Assembly: GCA_001306305.2 (NCBI GenBank)
Contig: CP155577.1
Span: forward strand, 1,595,501 to 1,659,500
From: Citromicrobium bathyomarinum
Lineage (GTDB): Bacteria; Pseudomonadota; Alphaproteobacteria; Sphingomonadales; Sphingomonadaceae
Length of the DNA stretch: 64,000 nucleotides
Direction: 5' to 3'
Part shown: in pieces, positions 36,360 through 45,459 of the stretch
Layout: each line of letters starts with the position of its first letter
Numbering within the stretch: position 1 is the first letter of the stretch
The notes under the pieces: model-generated
Database searches by the model: none
The model's input: the letters and a program-made list of their open reading frames with translations, nothing else
Told to the model about the DNA's origin: nothing
Program-made: the position numbers and the translations under genes

Positions 36360-37358
36360 TTAAAGAGTGCTACATCTCTTGAAGATCTTAAGGATGGCAG
36401 CTATGAAAATACATGCTATAGGGCGTCAGATTTAAAGAGAGGTGATCTTGTAGAATTTAAGGTGCAGTTGTCTGCTTCTTGGATATTTCAAATAAGCACC
36501 ATGGTAGCAGAATTCTCTGAGATGTTCGACCAGAGTCCGACCATGTTTATGGAGTCCGTGAATTTTCTTGACCTTTATCAGGCAAAAAATGCGAACAAGA
36601 TCATTAGCAAGCTACTCGCAGGCCTTATTCCGGTTGATGGTGTTGTATCAGATTATGTTGTCATAGCTGACGGGGAGCAAAATTTAATTGTCCACCGCAA
36701 TGCTATATCCGGATTCCCAATAGAATGCAGCGAGCTTCGAATTGTCGGTGTAACCGAGCATCTAGCTTATTGGAAGGATATCCGAAGAGTTCTTTTTGCG
36801 GATAACGAGTTTACAATGCTTTGTAGGCTTTCGAAGTCGGGCATTCAAAACGATTGGAATCCTATTAAGGTAGCCGATATATTTCGTGACTTCGCGCCTG
36901 ATCTTGCGAGACAAATAGAGACATCAAGTAGGGCCGCAATGACGCAATCTGCGTCTAGTAAACGTGCAGACATGGTTGAACCAATAGCTGCCCAGCTCGC
37001 CCTTGCGCTCGCACGATATAAGGACCGTCTGCTTTCAGAAATCGCGCATGACGTGTCGGAAGAAGAGCTTGTTGCACTGGATCGGTCGATAGCAGCACTC
37101 TTACTCGAAAATACGTCCGCTGAAGGTCAGAGAGCCGCATTCGCAAAGGTGAAAGCCCTGATTGAAGTGTCGACTCGGCAGGAGATTGATCCTTCTGTCG
37201 ATTTCGATGCGCGGGAAGCTGTCCGGAAGAGTCTCGACTTACCGCTTTTTCCTCGGAGCCAGAACTTTGCCAATGAACCAAAAATTAATGAAAGTTCTGC
37301 ATTTGATGAAGAGCCTAAGAATCTTCTCGATGTAGAGGTAATTGCAATCTACTGGTAG
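36360..37358 (+). pseudogene. C-terminal fragment of the casposon AAA+ ATPase, displaced by inversion
   Basis: An open frame of 332 codons plus stop with no start of its own: it is open straight from the IS edge (codon TTA 36360-36362, then KSATSLEDLKDGSYENT). It continues exactly, in frame, the ATPase that is cut at 44466 on the other strand, once the 36361-43511 inversion is undone. The region is helical (QLALALARYKDRLLSEIAHDVSEEEL) with no domain I recognise, and AT-rich next to its neighbours. The stop overlaps the 3' end of the convergent polB by 44 bases. Confidence 0.8.
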
Positions 37359-40300
37359 CAGGGTTATCAGCCTTGGTTATGCAAGAGCGACGCTTCAGAA
37401 TATTGCGGCGAAGGTTCGACGGATCAACGCATAATTTTCTGGCTGCTTTCCGTAAGCCGGAATCCGCGATAAGCTTTTCGAGCTTTTCGAGCTGTTCACA
37501 TTCTCGTCGTTCCTTTCGGCGAAAATAGCGCGTTATTTTTTCCAGCTCCGATGCTTCGTGCCTCGCCTGCTGACTGGTGCAATCGGCATTCAGAAAATCT
37601 GAGAGTTTCTTAGCTGTGATCCCGGCATAAGTGGAAATTTGGTATGTGCTGAACACTTCGCACAGGCGCTTCAGTTCGCCTTGCAATTCGGCTGTCTGGT
37701 CGGGGTGCAACCCATAAAGAGGTTGCGCCGATGGATCGAAGCCAATGCTTGCCTGTCGCTCCAAATCGTTGGCTTCTTTCCCAATATGGACGGCACTGAC
37801 TGCACAAATGTGCCTTCTTTCAGTCTCGCCACTATCGCGAAAATTCCCGTTCAGAAACTTGTTTTCTGGCTGCAAATGATATTGCGCCATTGCTTGCGCG
37901 AAGGTTTTGAGCTTCTCAATAGGGACGAAATCGCCAGTTTCCCGGTCAAAGGCCTGATTAGCTGCTTTGGCGGGATCGGTTTCAAAGGGCGAAATGGGAG
38001 CGCAAGAAACCTTTTTCGCTTTCCGCTTTTGGCCCTCGATTCCCGATGTCGCTCCTACTTCAATCGAAGTTGCAAACAGCGCAGTCAGAAATCCAAATGG
38101 CTTCACCTGATCGCTGTAGTTTTTATCCTCATTAAAATGGTTGAACCACCGCAGCACGGTAGGAGAGGTCGCCGCGTATCTGCTGATTGCTGGCAATTGC
38201 AATGAAGGGTGAAAACCAAAATCGACTAATTCTGGCCGCTCGCTTCTAATCGCCCCGATAATGTTGAACCAAAGATCGTGCTGCCACAGCGAAATGCCCA
38301 TCTCGGCAAATTTCGCCTTCGGTTTGGGTATCGAACGCGACGGATTTCGCTCGTCATAGGGCGCGCGCAAATGTCCCAAGCCATGCGCGGAGGCTTTGCG
38401 AATGATCGGCATTTCATCATCGCCGCGATTGTAGAGAGCATATCGCTTCGCGGAGATCGCTAGGCAGTATAGCTGCTCGTGTCTGCCGCTACTATCCGTA
38501 GCAAAATTGACGCCTTCGCTCTTCAGGATCGACCCTTCAAAATCGTACGGATTGAGTGCGCCAAACCAATCGATGATTTCTTGCACCGCGCTTTGAAATC
38601 GCTCTTCGCCCATGCGCCTAGGCTTTGCCAAAGCCATGCTGTCGGTATCGCAAAACGCCCATTCCAATCCACGCTCGATTGCTAGCTTCTCTGTGATCGC
38701 AAGCATTAGCCGCGCAGCTCCGGTGATGAGTGTCGCTAGGAGCGGGTGGAAGAAGGTGCCAGGTTCCTCGATCTTGGAAGGGAAGCTGGCGAAAGCATGC
38801 TCATCCCCGGCAAACACATCGACCCTTTCGTCGGCCTTTGCATTCTCGACATTCATCTCAACGAAAATGCCGTAGCTAGTGGCATTCGCCATGATTTTGA
38901 GAGCGTGCTGCCGGATGCCGAGCATCGCTCTTTCATCGGGCTTGGCTTGTTCAAGCTTCGCCTTTGTATCCTGTCTAAGCTCAATCAGGCGTTTGTAGAA
39001 ATCGTCTCGCTTGGGGTGGATCGAGTAAGCCGCATTGCCACCGACGTCGAAGCCACTGAGCTTTGCTTGCGTGCCGGATTGCCTGAATTCGATTGCCTCA
39101 ATGACGTTGGGAGGTTTGCCAGAAAGCAAGGTGGAGGCAAGACAGTCGGCAAGCGTGAACCACTGACCGCGCTCATTGGTTAAATAGTTTAGGCCGATGG
39201 TGGCCTGCTGCGCATCGGCATACTTCGCTCTGACAGGGAAGATATCGCCTACCGGAATGACCCGGACGAGGATCGTAAGTCCTCTCCAAAACTGCGTGCA
39301 CCGAAGCTCGCTGAGAATGTCCCCCAACAAGATCGCTTTAGCTTTCTCTGTCGCGTCATGAACTTCGACTCCCTCCGAAGTTACGAACGACCAAAGACCC
39401 ATGAGGGTGCAAACAGTCGGATACATCGATAGGAAATCGCAGAGCATCACTTGGCGCTCTTCGCGTCTAATGTGCACTTCCGAGCGTCCGCCATAATAGG
39501 CTGACATGACTTTGCCGATGATCGCCGGATCAAAATCAGGCTGGCATTCGCGCCAAGGTTTCACGCCCATCGCTTTCAAGCAAGCCTTTCCCAGACTCGC
39601 TTCGCTGTAGATTTTCTCTGGCGATGTGCCCGCTAATGCAAGCTGATCGAAACGCTCAATCAGCTCGCAATAGCACTCCCAAGTCGCTTGAACGTCGCGC
39701 AAAGCGTAGCCGATAAAATCATCCGATATCGGCGCTTCGAAATCGGAATATTCGATTTTGCTGTTCTCGACGCCCAACGCCTCACAAAGCGAGGCGAGCG
39801 AAAATGATCTAGCGAGCAAGGCATTCGCCAGTGTTTTGCAATCGATGAAATGACCTCGCTGGATTGGCTCCCTCTTACCAAGCTTGACCCTGCTCCGATT
39901 GGTTCGGCTCTTCATTGGGGCCGCAAACTGGATGAAGGCAGCCTTGGCGGAAATGTGTTTGACCTGAAGATTGGGGCGGCGCTTATCCTCGCTTAGCGTG
40001 AAAGAGAATCCGCCCTTCATCTTGCCGCGAGCTGAGCTGGATTTGATCGCTATTCGCGAGATATCGAAAGGCAAATTGAAGCCGACAATCGTACCGCGAT
40101 AATCGTATCCAATCGTAAAAAGGATGGCTTCGACAAATTCGGTCTGCGTTAGGCATTCGAGATGATTCTCGTCGGCGTAACTTCTGATTTGCGCAAGCTC
40201 GGCTCGTGTCACATTCTCCGGCGCATAAAACAGCCCTTGTTCCATCAGCGCACCCGATTGTCTGATCTGGTATGCGCCAAAGCGAAGAGATTGCGCCGGA

Positions 40301-40452
40301 TCGACCCGCGTTTCGCAATCGAAGATCAGATGCCATTCCGAGGCCTCGATTTCTGATCTCTTGTGGCTTCGCGATGGCCCGCTCCGATTGTCGGCTCGCA
40401 CGGCATAAGCGCGGAGAGAGATAGGCAGCTCATCGGTGACTGGGATCGTCAT
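37315..40452 (-). CDS. polB: Casposon family B DNA polymerase
   Basis: 1045 aa. The 3'-5' exonuclease motifs are intact: ExoI FDCET (Asp45, Glu47), ExoII GFNLPFD (Asn126, Asp130), ExoIII YALRD (Tyr249, Asp253). Then the YYGGR linker motif (319-323) and polymerase motifs A (DFLSMYP 339-345), B (KIMANATSYG 519-528) and C (CDTDS 601-605, Cys where Tyr-Gly is usual). The C-terminal part after about residue 900 is extra and ends in an HTH-like segment, GLRKAARKLCVDPSNLRRNI. The start overlaps the HNH stop by 4 bases. The likely role is copying the excised element. Confidence 0.93.
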   Translation of the reverse strand: MTIPVTDELPISLRAYAVRADNRSGPSRSHKRSEIEASEWHLIFDCETRVDPAQSLRFGAYQIRQSGALMEQGLFYAPENVTRAELAQIRSYADENHLECLTQTEFVEAILFTIGYDYRGTIVGFNLPFDISRIAIKSSSARGKMKGGFSFTLSEDKRRPNLQVKHISAKAAFIQFAAPMKSRTNRSRVKLGKREPIQRGHFIDCKTLANALLARSFSLASLCEALGVENSKIEYSDFEAPISDDFIGYALRDVQATWECYCELIERFDQLALAGTSPEKIYSEASLGKACLKAMGVKPWRECQPDFDPAIIGKVMSAYYGGRSEVHIRREERQVMLCDFLSMYPTVCTLMGLWSFVTSEGVEVHDATEKAKAILLGDILSELRCTQFWRGLTILVRVIPVGDIFPVRAKYADAQQATIGLNYLTNERGQWFTLADCLASTLLSGKPPNVIEAIEFRQSGTQAKLSGFDVGGNAAYSIHPKRDDFYKRLIELRQDTKAKLEQAKPDERAMLGIRQHALKIMANATSYGIFVEMNVENAKADERVDVFAGDEHAFASFPSKIEEPGTFFHPLLATLITGAARLMLAITEKLAIERGLEWAFCDTDSMALAKPRRMGEERFQSAVQEIIDWFGALNPYDFEGSILKSEGVNFATDSSGRHEQLYCLAISAKRYALYNRGDDEMPIIRKASAHGLGHLRAPYDERNPSRSIPKPKAKFAEMGISLWQHDLWFNIIGAIRSERPELVDFGFHPSLQLPAISRYAATSPTVLRWFNHFNEDKNYSDQVKPFGFLTALFATSIEVGATSGIEGQKRKAKKVSCAPISPFETDPAKAANQAFDRETGDFVPIEKLKTFAQAMAQYHLQPENKFLNGNFRDSGETERRHICAVSAVHIGKEANDLERQASIGFDPSAQPLYGLHPDQTAELQGELKRLCEVFSTYQISTYAGITAKKLSDFLNADCTSQQARHEASELEKITRYFRRKERRECEQLEKLEKLIADSGLRKAARKLCVDPSNLRRNILKRRSCITKADNPATSRLQLPLHREDS

Positions 40453-40829
40453 TTCCCGCGCCTCCGACCGGCATCCTGTTCGGCGAGGCCGATAAGGACG
40501 TGCGCAAACTCCTTGAGTTTCTCGACAATGATTTCGAGCAAGTCAGCAAGACCGAGGAGGAAGTGCCCGATACGGTCTAGATCGGGATCGGAACTCGCAT
40601 CGTAACTGGGATGGTCCTTTTGCGCATCGCTCAGCTTCCTGTGGCAATTGGCGCAAACGATAACCGTGGCTTCATCGCGCCCAAAATCCGCGACGTGATG
40701 GGCCTCCAAACATTGCCAAGCGTTTTCGCCGCAAGCGCCGCAAATCGGGTTATTGCTTCCAAGCTTTTTCAGCCGCTGTTGCTTGCGCCGCTCTCGATCA
40801 TGTCGCGTCATATTCGGACCTCGCTTCAA
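40449..40829 (-). CDS. HNH endonuclease, casposon
   Basis: 126 aa. HNH core with zinc knuckle: CGACGENAWQCLEAHHVADFGRDEATVIVCANCHRKL (two CxxC pairs, His-His pair, final CxxCH). The N-terminus is basic (TRHDRERRKQQRLKKL). The start overlaps the upstream HTH gene stop, and its own stop overlaps the polB start, each by 4 bases (ATGA), so HTH, HNH and PolB are translationally coupled. HNH genes are frequent casposon companions. Confidence 0.88.
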   Translation of the reverse strand: MKRGPNMTRHDRERRKQQRLKKLGSNNPICGACGENAWQCLEAHHVADFGRDEATVIVCANCHRKLSDAQKDHPSYDASSDPDLDRIGHFLLGLADLLEIIVEKLKEFAHVLIGLAEQDAGRRRGK

Positions 40830-41401
40830 TCGGTGACAAGACGATAGATGTCTTCGAAGATCTCGCTGCCCGAAGCAGCAAGGTGATAAAGGGTGTTTGG
40901 GTCGGTCTCTAAGGGGTGCTCATGGCCCGCCGTGTCGCGCACTGATTTGCCGACGAATCCGGATAAAAGATCGGCATCATTGGAATTGATGAAGGCTTTG
41001 ACGGCAGCGAGATACCTGCCGTTGAGAGAGGCTTGCTCCAATCCCGCAAGCTTTCTGGTTCGTGCCTCGCCGCTCGATATCACAAGCATCTGGCGTGTGG
41101 CTGGGTCAGAGATGATCCAAGTCTTACCCTTTCGGGTCGCGAGCTTATTTTCTCGAAGGAAGCGCCTGAAGCGCTCGACCGAAACCCCAGCCTCTTTTGC
41201 GGCGGCAACCTGTGTCCCGGTTCGTCTCAGAGCTTTGAGCGCGGCTTCGAGGGAGGCTTCACCTCGCTCTAACTTCGATCCTCGGATCGGGCGCTCGCCA
41301 GCACGGGCATGACCTCGCGCCTGAGCGCGGCTCAGGCCTCGCTTCTTCGCGTTCGCTATGCGTCGTGCGTATTCCGCCTTGTAATCGCGTTTGCGTACCA
41401 A
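40826..41401 (-). CDS. HTH protein, first gene of the casposon polB operon
   Basis: 191 aa, probably starting at TTG 41401 with GGGAA upstream; no ATG fits better. Basic N-terminus (KRDYKAEYARRIANAKKRGLSRAQARGHARAGE), then an HTH (LRRTGTQVAAAKEAGVSVERFRRFLRENKL) and a C-terminal domain (SLNGRYLAAVKAFINSNDADLL). It is divergent from the MerR-like gene, and a perfect inverted repeat lies between them. Confidence 0.75.
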   Translation of the reverse strand: MVRKRDYKAEYARRIANAKKRGLSRAQARGHARAGERPIRGSKLERGEASLEAALKALRRTGTQVAAAKEAGVSVERFRRFLRENKLATRKGKTWIISDPATRQMLVISSGEARTRKLAGLEQASLNGRYLAAVKAFINSNDADLLSGFVGKSVRDTAGHEHPLETDPNTLYHLAASGSEIFEDIYRLVTD

Positions 41402-41407
41402 TTGAGT

Positions 41408-41430
41408 GTTCCCGGATTAGTGCCGGGAAC
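41408..41430. promoter_or_regulatory. Operator-like inverted repeat between divergent casposon regulator genes
   Basis: GTTCCCGG-7-CCGGGAAC, perfect 8-bp arms (41408-41415, 41423-41430). It lies 7 bases from the start of the polB operon and 68 bases from the MerR-like/cas1 operon, so one regulator could switch both. A second inverted pair, TCTCGCA (41458-41464) and TGCGAGA (41481-41487), lies in the leader of the rightward operon and touches its ribosome binding site. Confidence 0.6.
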
Positions 41431-41497
41431 TCTATTGGAATCAGTTTCCGAGTCCGTTCTCGCAAAAAGAGACGCATCTGTGCGAGAGGAGCAGGTG

Positions 41498-42388
41498 ATG
41501 CAGATCACGAACACAGAGCTGGCCGACCTACTCAACAGTGAATTCGGGTTCGTTGGTCGAAATGCCATTACTGCGAATGTGGTGCGGCAGTGGGTAGATT
41601 GGGACGTTCTACCGCGTGCTCAGGCCCAAGGACAGAGAGTTGGTAACGCACCGAGTTGGGCACGATCAGACTCTGACGTGCGGAAGGCGAGGCGTTTGGC
41701 AGAGCTGAGGCGAATGGGCCTCAAGCGAGAAAATGCATTGGTAGTTCAGACCTATATCGAATGGGGTCATCAAGACTTTGATCGAGTGCGCGTCGCTTTT
41801 GCGGCAGAGTGGAGAAAAGCTAGTTCTCAACTGGCCCGCCGTCAGTCCACGTTCCTGAATGACAGGACATTCACGGAAGTGAGTGCAGCAAGCAAGAAGG
41901 CAATCGCAAATCAGCTTGGCCCGCTAGATCATCGCCTACAGGGAACGCGGTTCGAGCAGTCTCAAGAATTCTATGCGGTTATGGCAGAGATTGGGCGAAG
42001 CGGCGCTAACTCAAAGCTACCCTCGGATGAGCTGATCGCCAAAGCGCTCGATCATATGGCCCCAAGGGTGTCGCCATTATTGAACCCACTTTGGATCGAG
42101 GCGATTGGCAAGGTGCTGAGTGGTATAGCTGGATTGCCCGATGAGATCGAAAATTCGGGCATTGAGGCAATCCAAAATGCGAATAAGCGAGATTTCAGAG
42201 TTGCCCGATATCATGTGAGGCTATTTCGAAAAGCGGTCAAAGGGCAACTGCCAAATCGAGATATTCAAAGCGCGCTTGAAAGCGAGCCTACGTTTCAAAA
42301 GCTCCGTGAGCTTGGCCCTCAGATATTGAACGTTCCGTGGGTCATTTTGCCATTCATTCAGGCATTAAAATACGAAATCCCAAACTAG
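41498..42388 (+). CDS. MerR-like HTH protein upstream of cas1
   Basis: 296 aa from ATG 41498, 6 bases after AGGAG. The N-terminal about 90 residues look like a winged helix of the MerR type: TNTELADLLNSEFGF, ITANVVRQWVDWDVLPRA, then SDSDVRKARRLAELRRMGLKRENALVV. The remaining 200 residues are helical with no recognised domain. It ends 20 bases before the open cas1 frame and so forms an operon with it; a regulator or DNA-end-binding partner of the casposase are both possible. Confidence 0.65.
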   Translation: MQITNTELADLLNSEFGFVGRNAITANVVRQWVDWDVLPRAQAQGQRVGNAPSWARSDSDVRKARRLAELRRMGLKRENALVVQTYIEWGHQDFDRVRVAFAAEWRKASSQLARRQSTFLNDRTFTEVSAASKKAIANQLGPLDHRLQGTRFEQSQEFYAVMAEIGRSGANSKLPSDELIAKALDHMAPRVSPLLNPLWIEAIGKVLSGIAGLPDEIENSGIEAIQNANKRDFRVARYHVRLFRKAVKGQLPNRDIQSALESEPTFQKLRELGPQILNVPWVILPFIQALKYEIPN

Positions 42389-42408
42389 GTCAGTAGGCTG
42401 AAAAATAG

Positions 42409-43511
42409 CGCATAATTCGGGAATTTTGCTATATCGAATTTATCGATTTAGAGCCTGAAATTTATCTCGATGCGAACACCGAAAATTGGGCAAATCGCTC
42501 GGAATTCTGGTTTTCCGAGGCGGCCAAATCCGCGCCAAACCGAAAATTACGAGAGCGAAATCCCGCACCGCTAGTTTTAAATGGACATGGCGTCTCATTG
42601 CGAATTGCGCATGGGGCACTGGTCATCCGCGATGGCTTTACCCATTATCCGCAAAAGCGAGCCGAGTATCGCTTTTTCCCTCGCGACCTCGATTTGCCAT
42701 CACGCATCTTATTGCTTGATGGCAGCGGAACTCTCTCGTTCCAGGTTCTGACTTGGCTAGCGGAGCAAAGCGTTGCGCTTGCTCGCGTCAATGCGAGTGG
42801 AGAGATTGCGACGTTGCTAGCGGAAGAGGATATGCCGCTGATCGGGAAAAGGTCGATTGGCAATTGGCCATGCGCGCTGACTTATCGAAGCGATCGGCAT
42901 TCGCGGCTGATCTCATTCGCCGGAAAATCATTTCGAGCATCCCTACGCTTGAGGTTCACATCCCGCCTTCAAAATCGCGCGATATGGCGTTGGCAAAAGC
43001 AAATGCTGCTATTGATCGGTTGGAAAGCGAGAGCTTCGAAGATTTGAACGCCATATTCGCTATCGAGGGCGAATGCGCGTCAGCCTATTTTCGGGCTTGG
43101 CAGGGTTTGCCTGTGAATTGGAGAGGGATCGTGCGTCGTCCTGTTCCCCAAGAATGGCACGCTTACAATTGGCGAAGTTCTCGTGCCACTGGCAAGAAGG
43201 CCGAAAACCGAAACGCCTCACATCCTGTCAATGCCATGTTGAATTATGCCTATGCGGTGAAGCTAGCAAAGCTACAGCTTGAAGCCATCGCAGATGGGTA
43301 TGATCCGACCATTGGCATTATGCACAATAGTAAGCGCGGAAGCCCTGCTTGGGCGCTCGATATGATTGAGCTTGAACGCGCCTCTGTCGATGCACGGATT
43401 TTGGAGTTTGTGGCGGATCAGAGGTTCGCGGCGGCAGACTTCATTCTGAAGAAGAATGGCGGTTGCAGGCTATCGCCTCAACTTGCGCGGATGGTTGCCT
43501 CGCTTGCTTAG
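42409..43511 (+). pseudogene. cas1: Cas1-type integrase (casposase) gene, split by a frameshift
   Basis: Frame A, open from 42409, holds the N-terminal half: EPEIYLDANTENWANRSEFW, LVLNGHGVSLRIAHGALVIR, FTHYPQKRAEYRFF, LPSRILLLDGSGTLSFQVL. Frame B, one base back, holds the rest to 43511: GYAADREKVDWQLAMRAD, the catalytic Glu in FAIEGECASAYFRAWQG, NRNASHPVNAMLNYAYAV, and the catalytic His and Asp in IGIMHNSKRGSPAWALDMIE. The break lies between 42805 and 42828 and equals a 1-base loss. No ATG, GTG or TTG precedes the conserved N-terminus in frame A. Either a recent pseudogene, a sequencing error or recoding; no slippery heptamer is evident. The stop is natural in the ancestral order. Confidence 0.85.
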
Positions 43512-44465
43512 AGCCTGTCTTCAAAAGTAGTTGGGAGATATCAGCTGGTTGCGCTTGACGCGCTGGTGCATCGCTGATTCCGGGGTTTCGCCAGAAACGA
43601 CCGAGGAATAAGCGATGTGGACCGATACCTCCCGGCAGCAGCATAGCCGCCCGGGTCTACGTTATCCAAGCGATTTGCGCGATGCCGAGTGGGCCTTGAT
43701 CGAGCCTCTGTTGCCGCCCGCGAAACCTGGCGGCAGGCCGCGCTGCGCCGACCTGCGCGAGGTGATGAACGCGATCCTCTATCTGGCAACAAGCGGTTGC
43801 CAATGGCGGATGCTGCCCAAGGATTTCCCTCCGCTCTCGACGGTTCAACGCTATTTCTATGCCTGGCGCGACAGCGGCCTATGGCAGACGATCAATCACC
43901 TGCTGGTGATGGCTGCGCGCCAGATCGAAGGGCGCGAGGCCAGCCCCAGCGCCGGGGTGATCGATAGCCAGAGCGTCAAGACCACCGAGAGTGGCGGCCC
44001 ACGGGGCTACGATGCGGGCAAGAAGATCATGGGACGCAAGCGTCACATCATCACCGATACGCTCGGACTGATGTTGTTCGTCACCATCCACGCTGCCAGC
44101 ATTCAGGATCGCGACGGGGCGGTCGATCTCATCAAGGCAATCCGCTACCGCTTCCCGTGGCTGCGCCACCTCTTCGCCGATGGGGGCTACGCAGGCGACA
44201 AGCTCATCGGCGCGCTTCAAGGGCATGGGCAATGGACGCTCGAGATCGTGCGCCGCTGCGACACCGCCAGGGGCTTTGTTCTGCTCCCGCGCCGCTGGGT
44301 GGTCGAGCGCACCTTCGCCTGGCTCGGCAGATGTCGACGGCTCGCAAAGGACTGGGAAAGAACTATCGAAAGTTCCACCGCATGGACTACCATCGCCCAC
44401 ATCCGCCGCCTCACCCGCCTCATCGCAAGCCACTGCCAGATCGCATAAACTTCTGAGTCAGGCTC
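43511..44465 (+). mobile_element. IS5-family insertion sequence, copy 2 (opposite orientation)
   Basis: 955 bp, same ends as copy 1. Flanks are TTA (43508-43510) and TAA (44466-44468), the mirror image of copy 1. It originally inserted in the AAA+ ATPase gene. Confidence 0.92.
43615..44448 (+). CDS. IS5-family DDE transposase (copy 2)
   Basis: 277 aa, identical to copy 1, with Asp117, Asp189 and Glu231 intact. Confidence 0.95.
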   Translation: MWTDTSRQQHSRPGLRYPSDLRDAEWALIEPLLPPAKPGGRPRCADLREVMNAILYLATSGCQWRMLPKDFPPLSTVQRYFYAWRDSGLWQTINHLLVMAARQIEGREASPSAGVIDSQSVKTTESGGPRGYDAGKKIMGRKRHIITDTLGLMLFVTIHAASIQDRDGAVDLIKAIRYRFPWLRHLFADGGYAGDKLIGALQGHGQWTLEIVRRCDTARGFVLLPRRWVVERTFAWLGRCRRLAKDWERTIESSTAWTTIAHIRRLTRLIASHCQIA

Positions 44466-45459
44466 TAAGAGTGGCAGTCCATCGGAACACCGTATCGTTC
44501 GAGTTCCAATTTTTAAGATTTCATACCGATCCATGAGGTCCGGCAATCCGAATTCAATTTCCCAATCGAAGCGTCCGGGACGGGTCAAAGCCGGGTCCAG
44601 CGCGTCCGCTCGGTTTGTCGCGGCGATTACCACCGTTGCATTCTTACTCGTATCGAAGCCATCCATAAGCGTCAGGAATTGGGCTACCAGACGACGAGAA
44701 GATTCCTGCGAATCTCCGCTTCGATTTTCTGCGATGCTATCAATCTCATCGAAGAAGATTATGGCTTTCCCACTATCGGCGCTCTTGGCATGCTCAAAGA
44801 TTTTGCGGAGTAATTCCTCGGTATCACCGAGCCATTTGCTCACGATGGCGGGGCCACTAATGTCGTAGAAGCTTGCGCCAGCTTGATTGGCGATAATGCG
44901 AGCGAGGTGTGTCTTACCTGTGCCGGGCGGACCGGTGAATAGGATTCCCTTCACTGGTCGCGCGCCGATTTTTTCGAGTTCATCACGCCGTTCGAGCTGT
45001 GTTTCAATTAGTTCCTTTGCCCGCGCGACTACGCCTTTGTAACCTCCGAAATCGTCAAACGTTAGGCCGCCCTCTCTTGGCTCTACCATGAACGAGGAAG
45101 GCGAAAGAACGTCGTCCGCGGGGTGCAGACGAGCCCTTATCGGCTCTTTCGCGATCACCCGGACAATCGCTGAAGTTGTGTTGTCTACCTCGACGGTGAA
45201 ATCGGCTTCCAAATCCAGTTCGCCCGGATTACGCAAGACGACCAGTGCGCCACCAGACTCACCAAGAATTGTGCCATCATCGAGAATCGATCTTATGATG
45301 CAAGTTGCAAATGTGTCGGGCCAAACTTCGTGCGGGACTTTCGTCCACTTGCCATCATAGGACAAGATGACATCATTCTTTTTGAAGGTGTGCAGCTCAT
45401 CTACCCGGACACGACCTGTCTTCCCGTTCGGATATCTGAAGAAGATGAAATCTGTTTCA
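44466..45459 (-). pseudogene. Central fragment of the casposon AAA+ ATPase
   Basis: This piece carries the ATPase core: FDDFGGYKGVVARAKELIETQL, Walker A GPPGTGKTHLARIIANQAG, SKWLGDTEELLRKIFEHAK, Walker B AIIFFDEIDS, and sensor/Arg-finger VVIAATNRADALDPALTRPGRFD, as in the classic AAA clade (Cdc48/proteasome-ATPase-like). It is cut on both sides by IS copies 2 and 3, and currently reads into IS copy 2 at its 3' end. Joined to 46415-46479 and 36363-37358, counting each target duplication once, it gives 2052 bases = 683 aa plus stop without a frame break. Confidence 0.85.

Noticed and set aside
37315-40452. Pipolin (primer-independent PolB element)
   Set aside because: Pipolins use a tyrosine integrase and att repeats. 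Here there is a Cas1 gene, true inverted ends and no tyrosine recombinase.
42753-43511. The C-terminal cas1 frame as a complete short Cas1
   Set aside because: It lacks the conserved N-terminal beta domain, which is found just upstream in another frame; its first residues are out-of-frame noise.
44217-45365. A 382-aa ATPase as an intact gene
   Set aside because: Its last 80 or so residues are the antisense reading of IS copy 2 and its first Met is internal (TTG). It is a fragment of the larger split gene.
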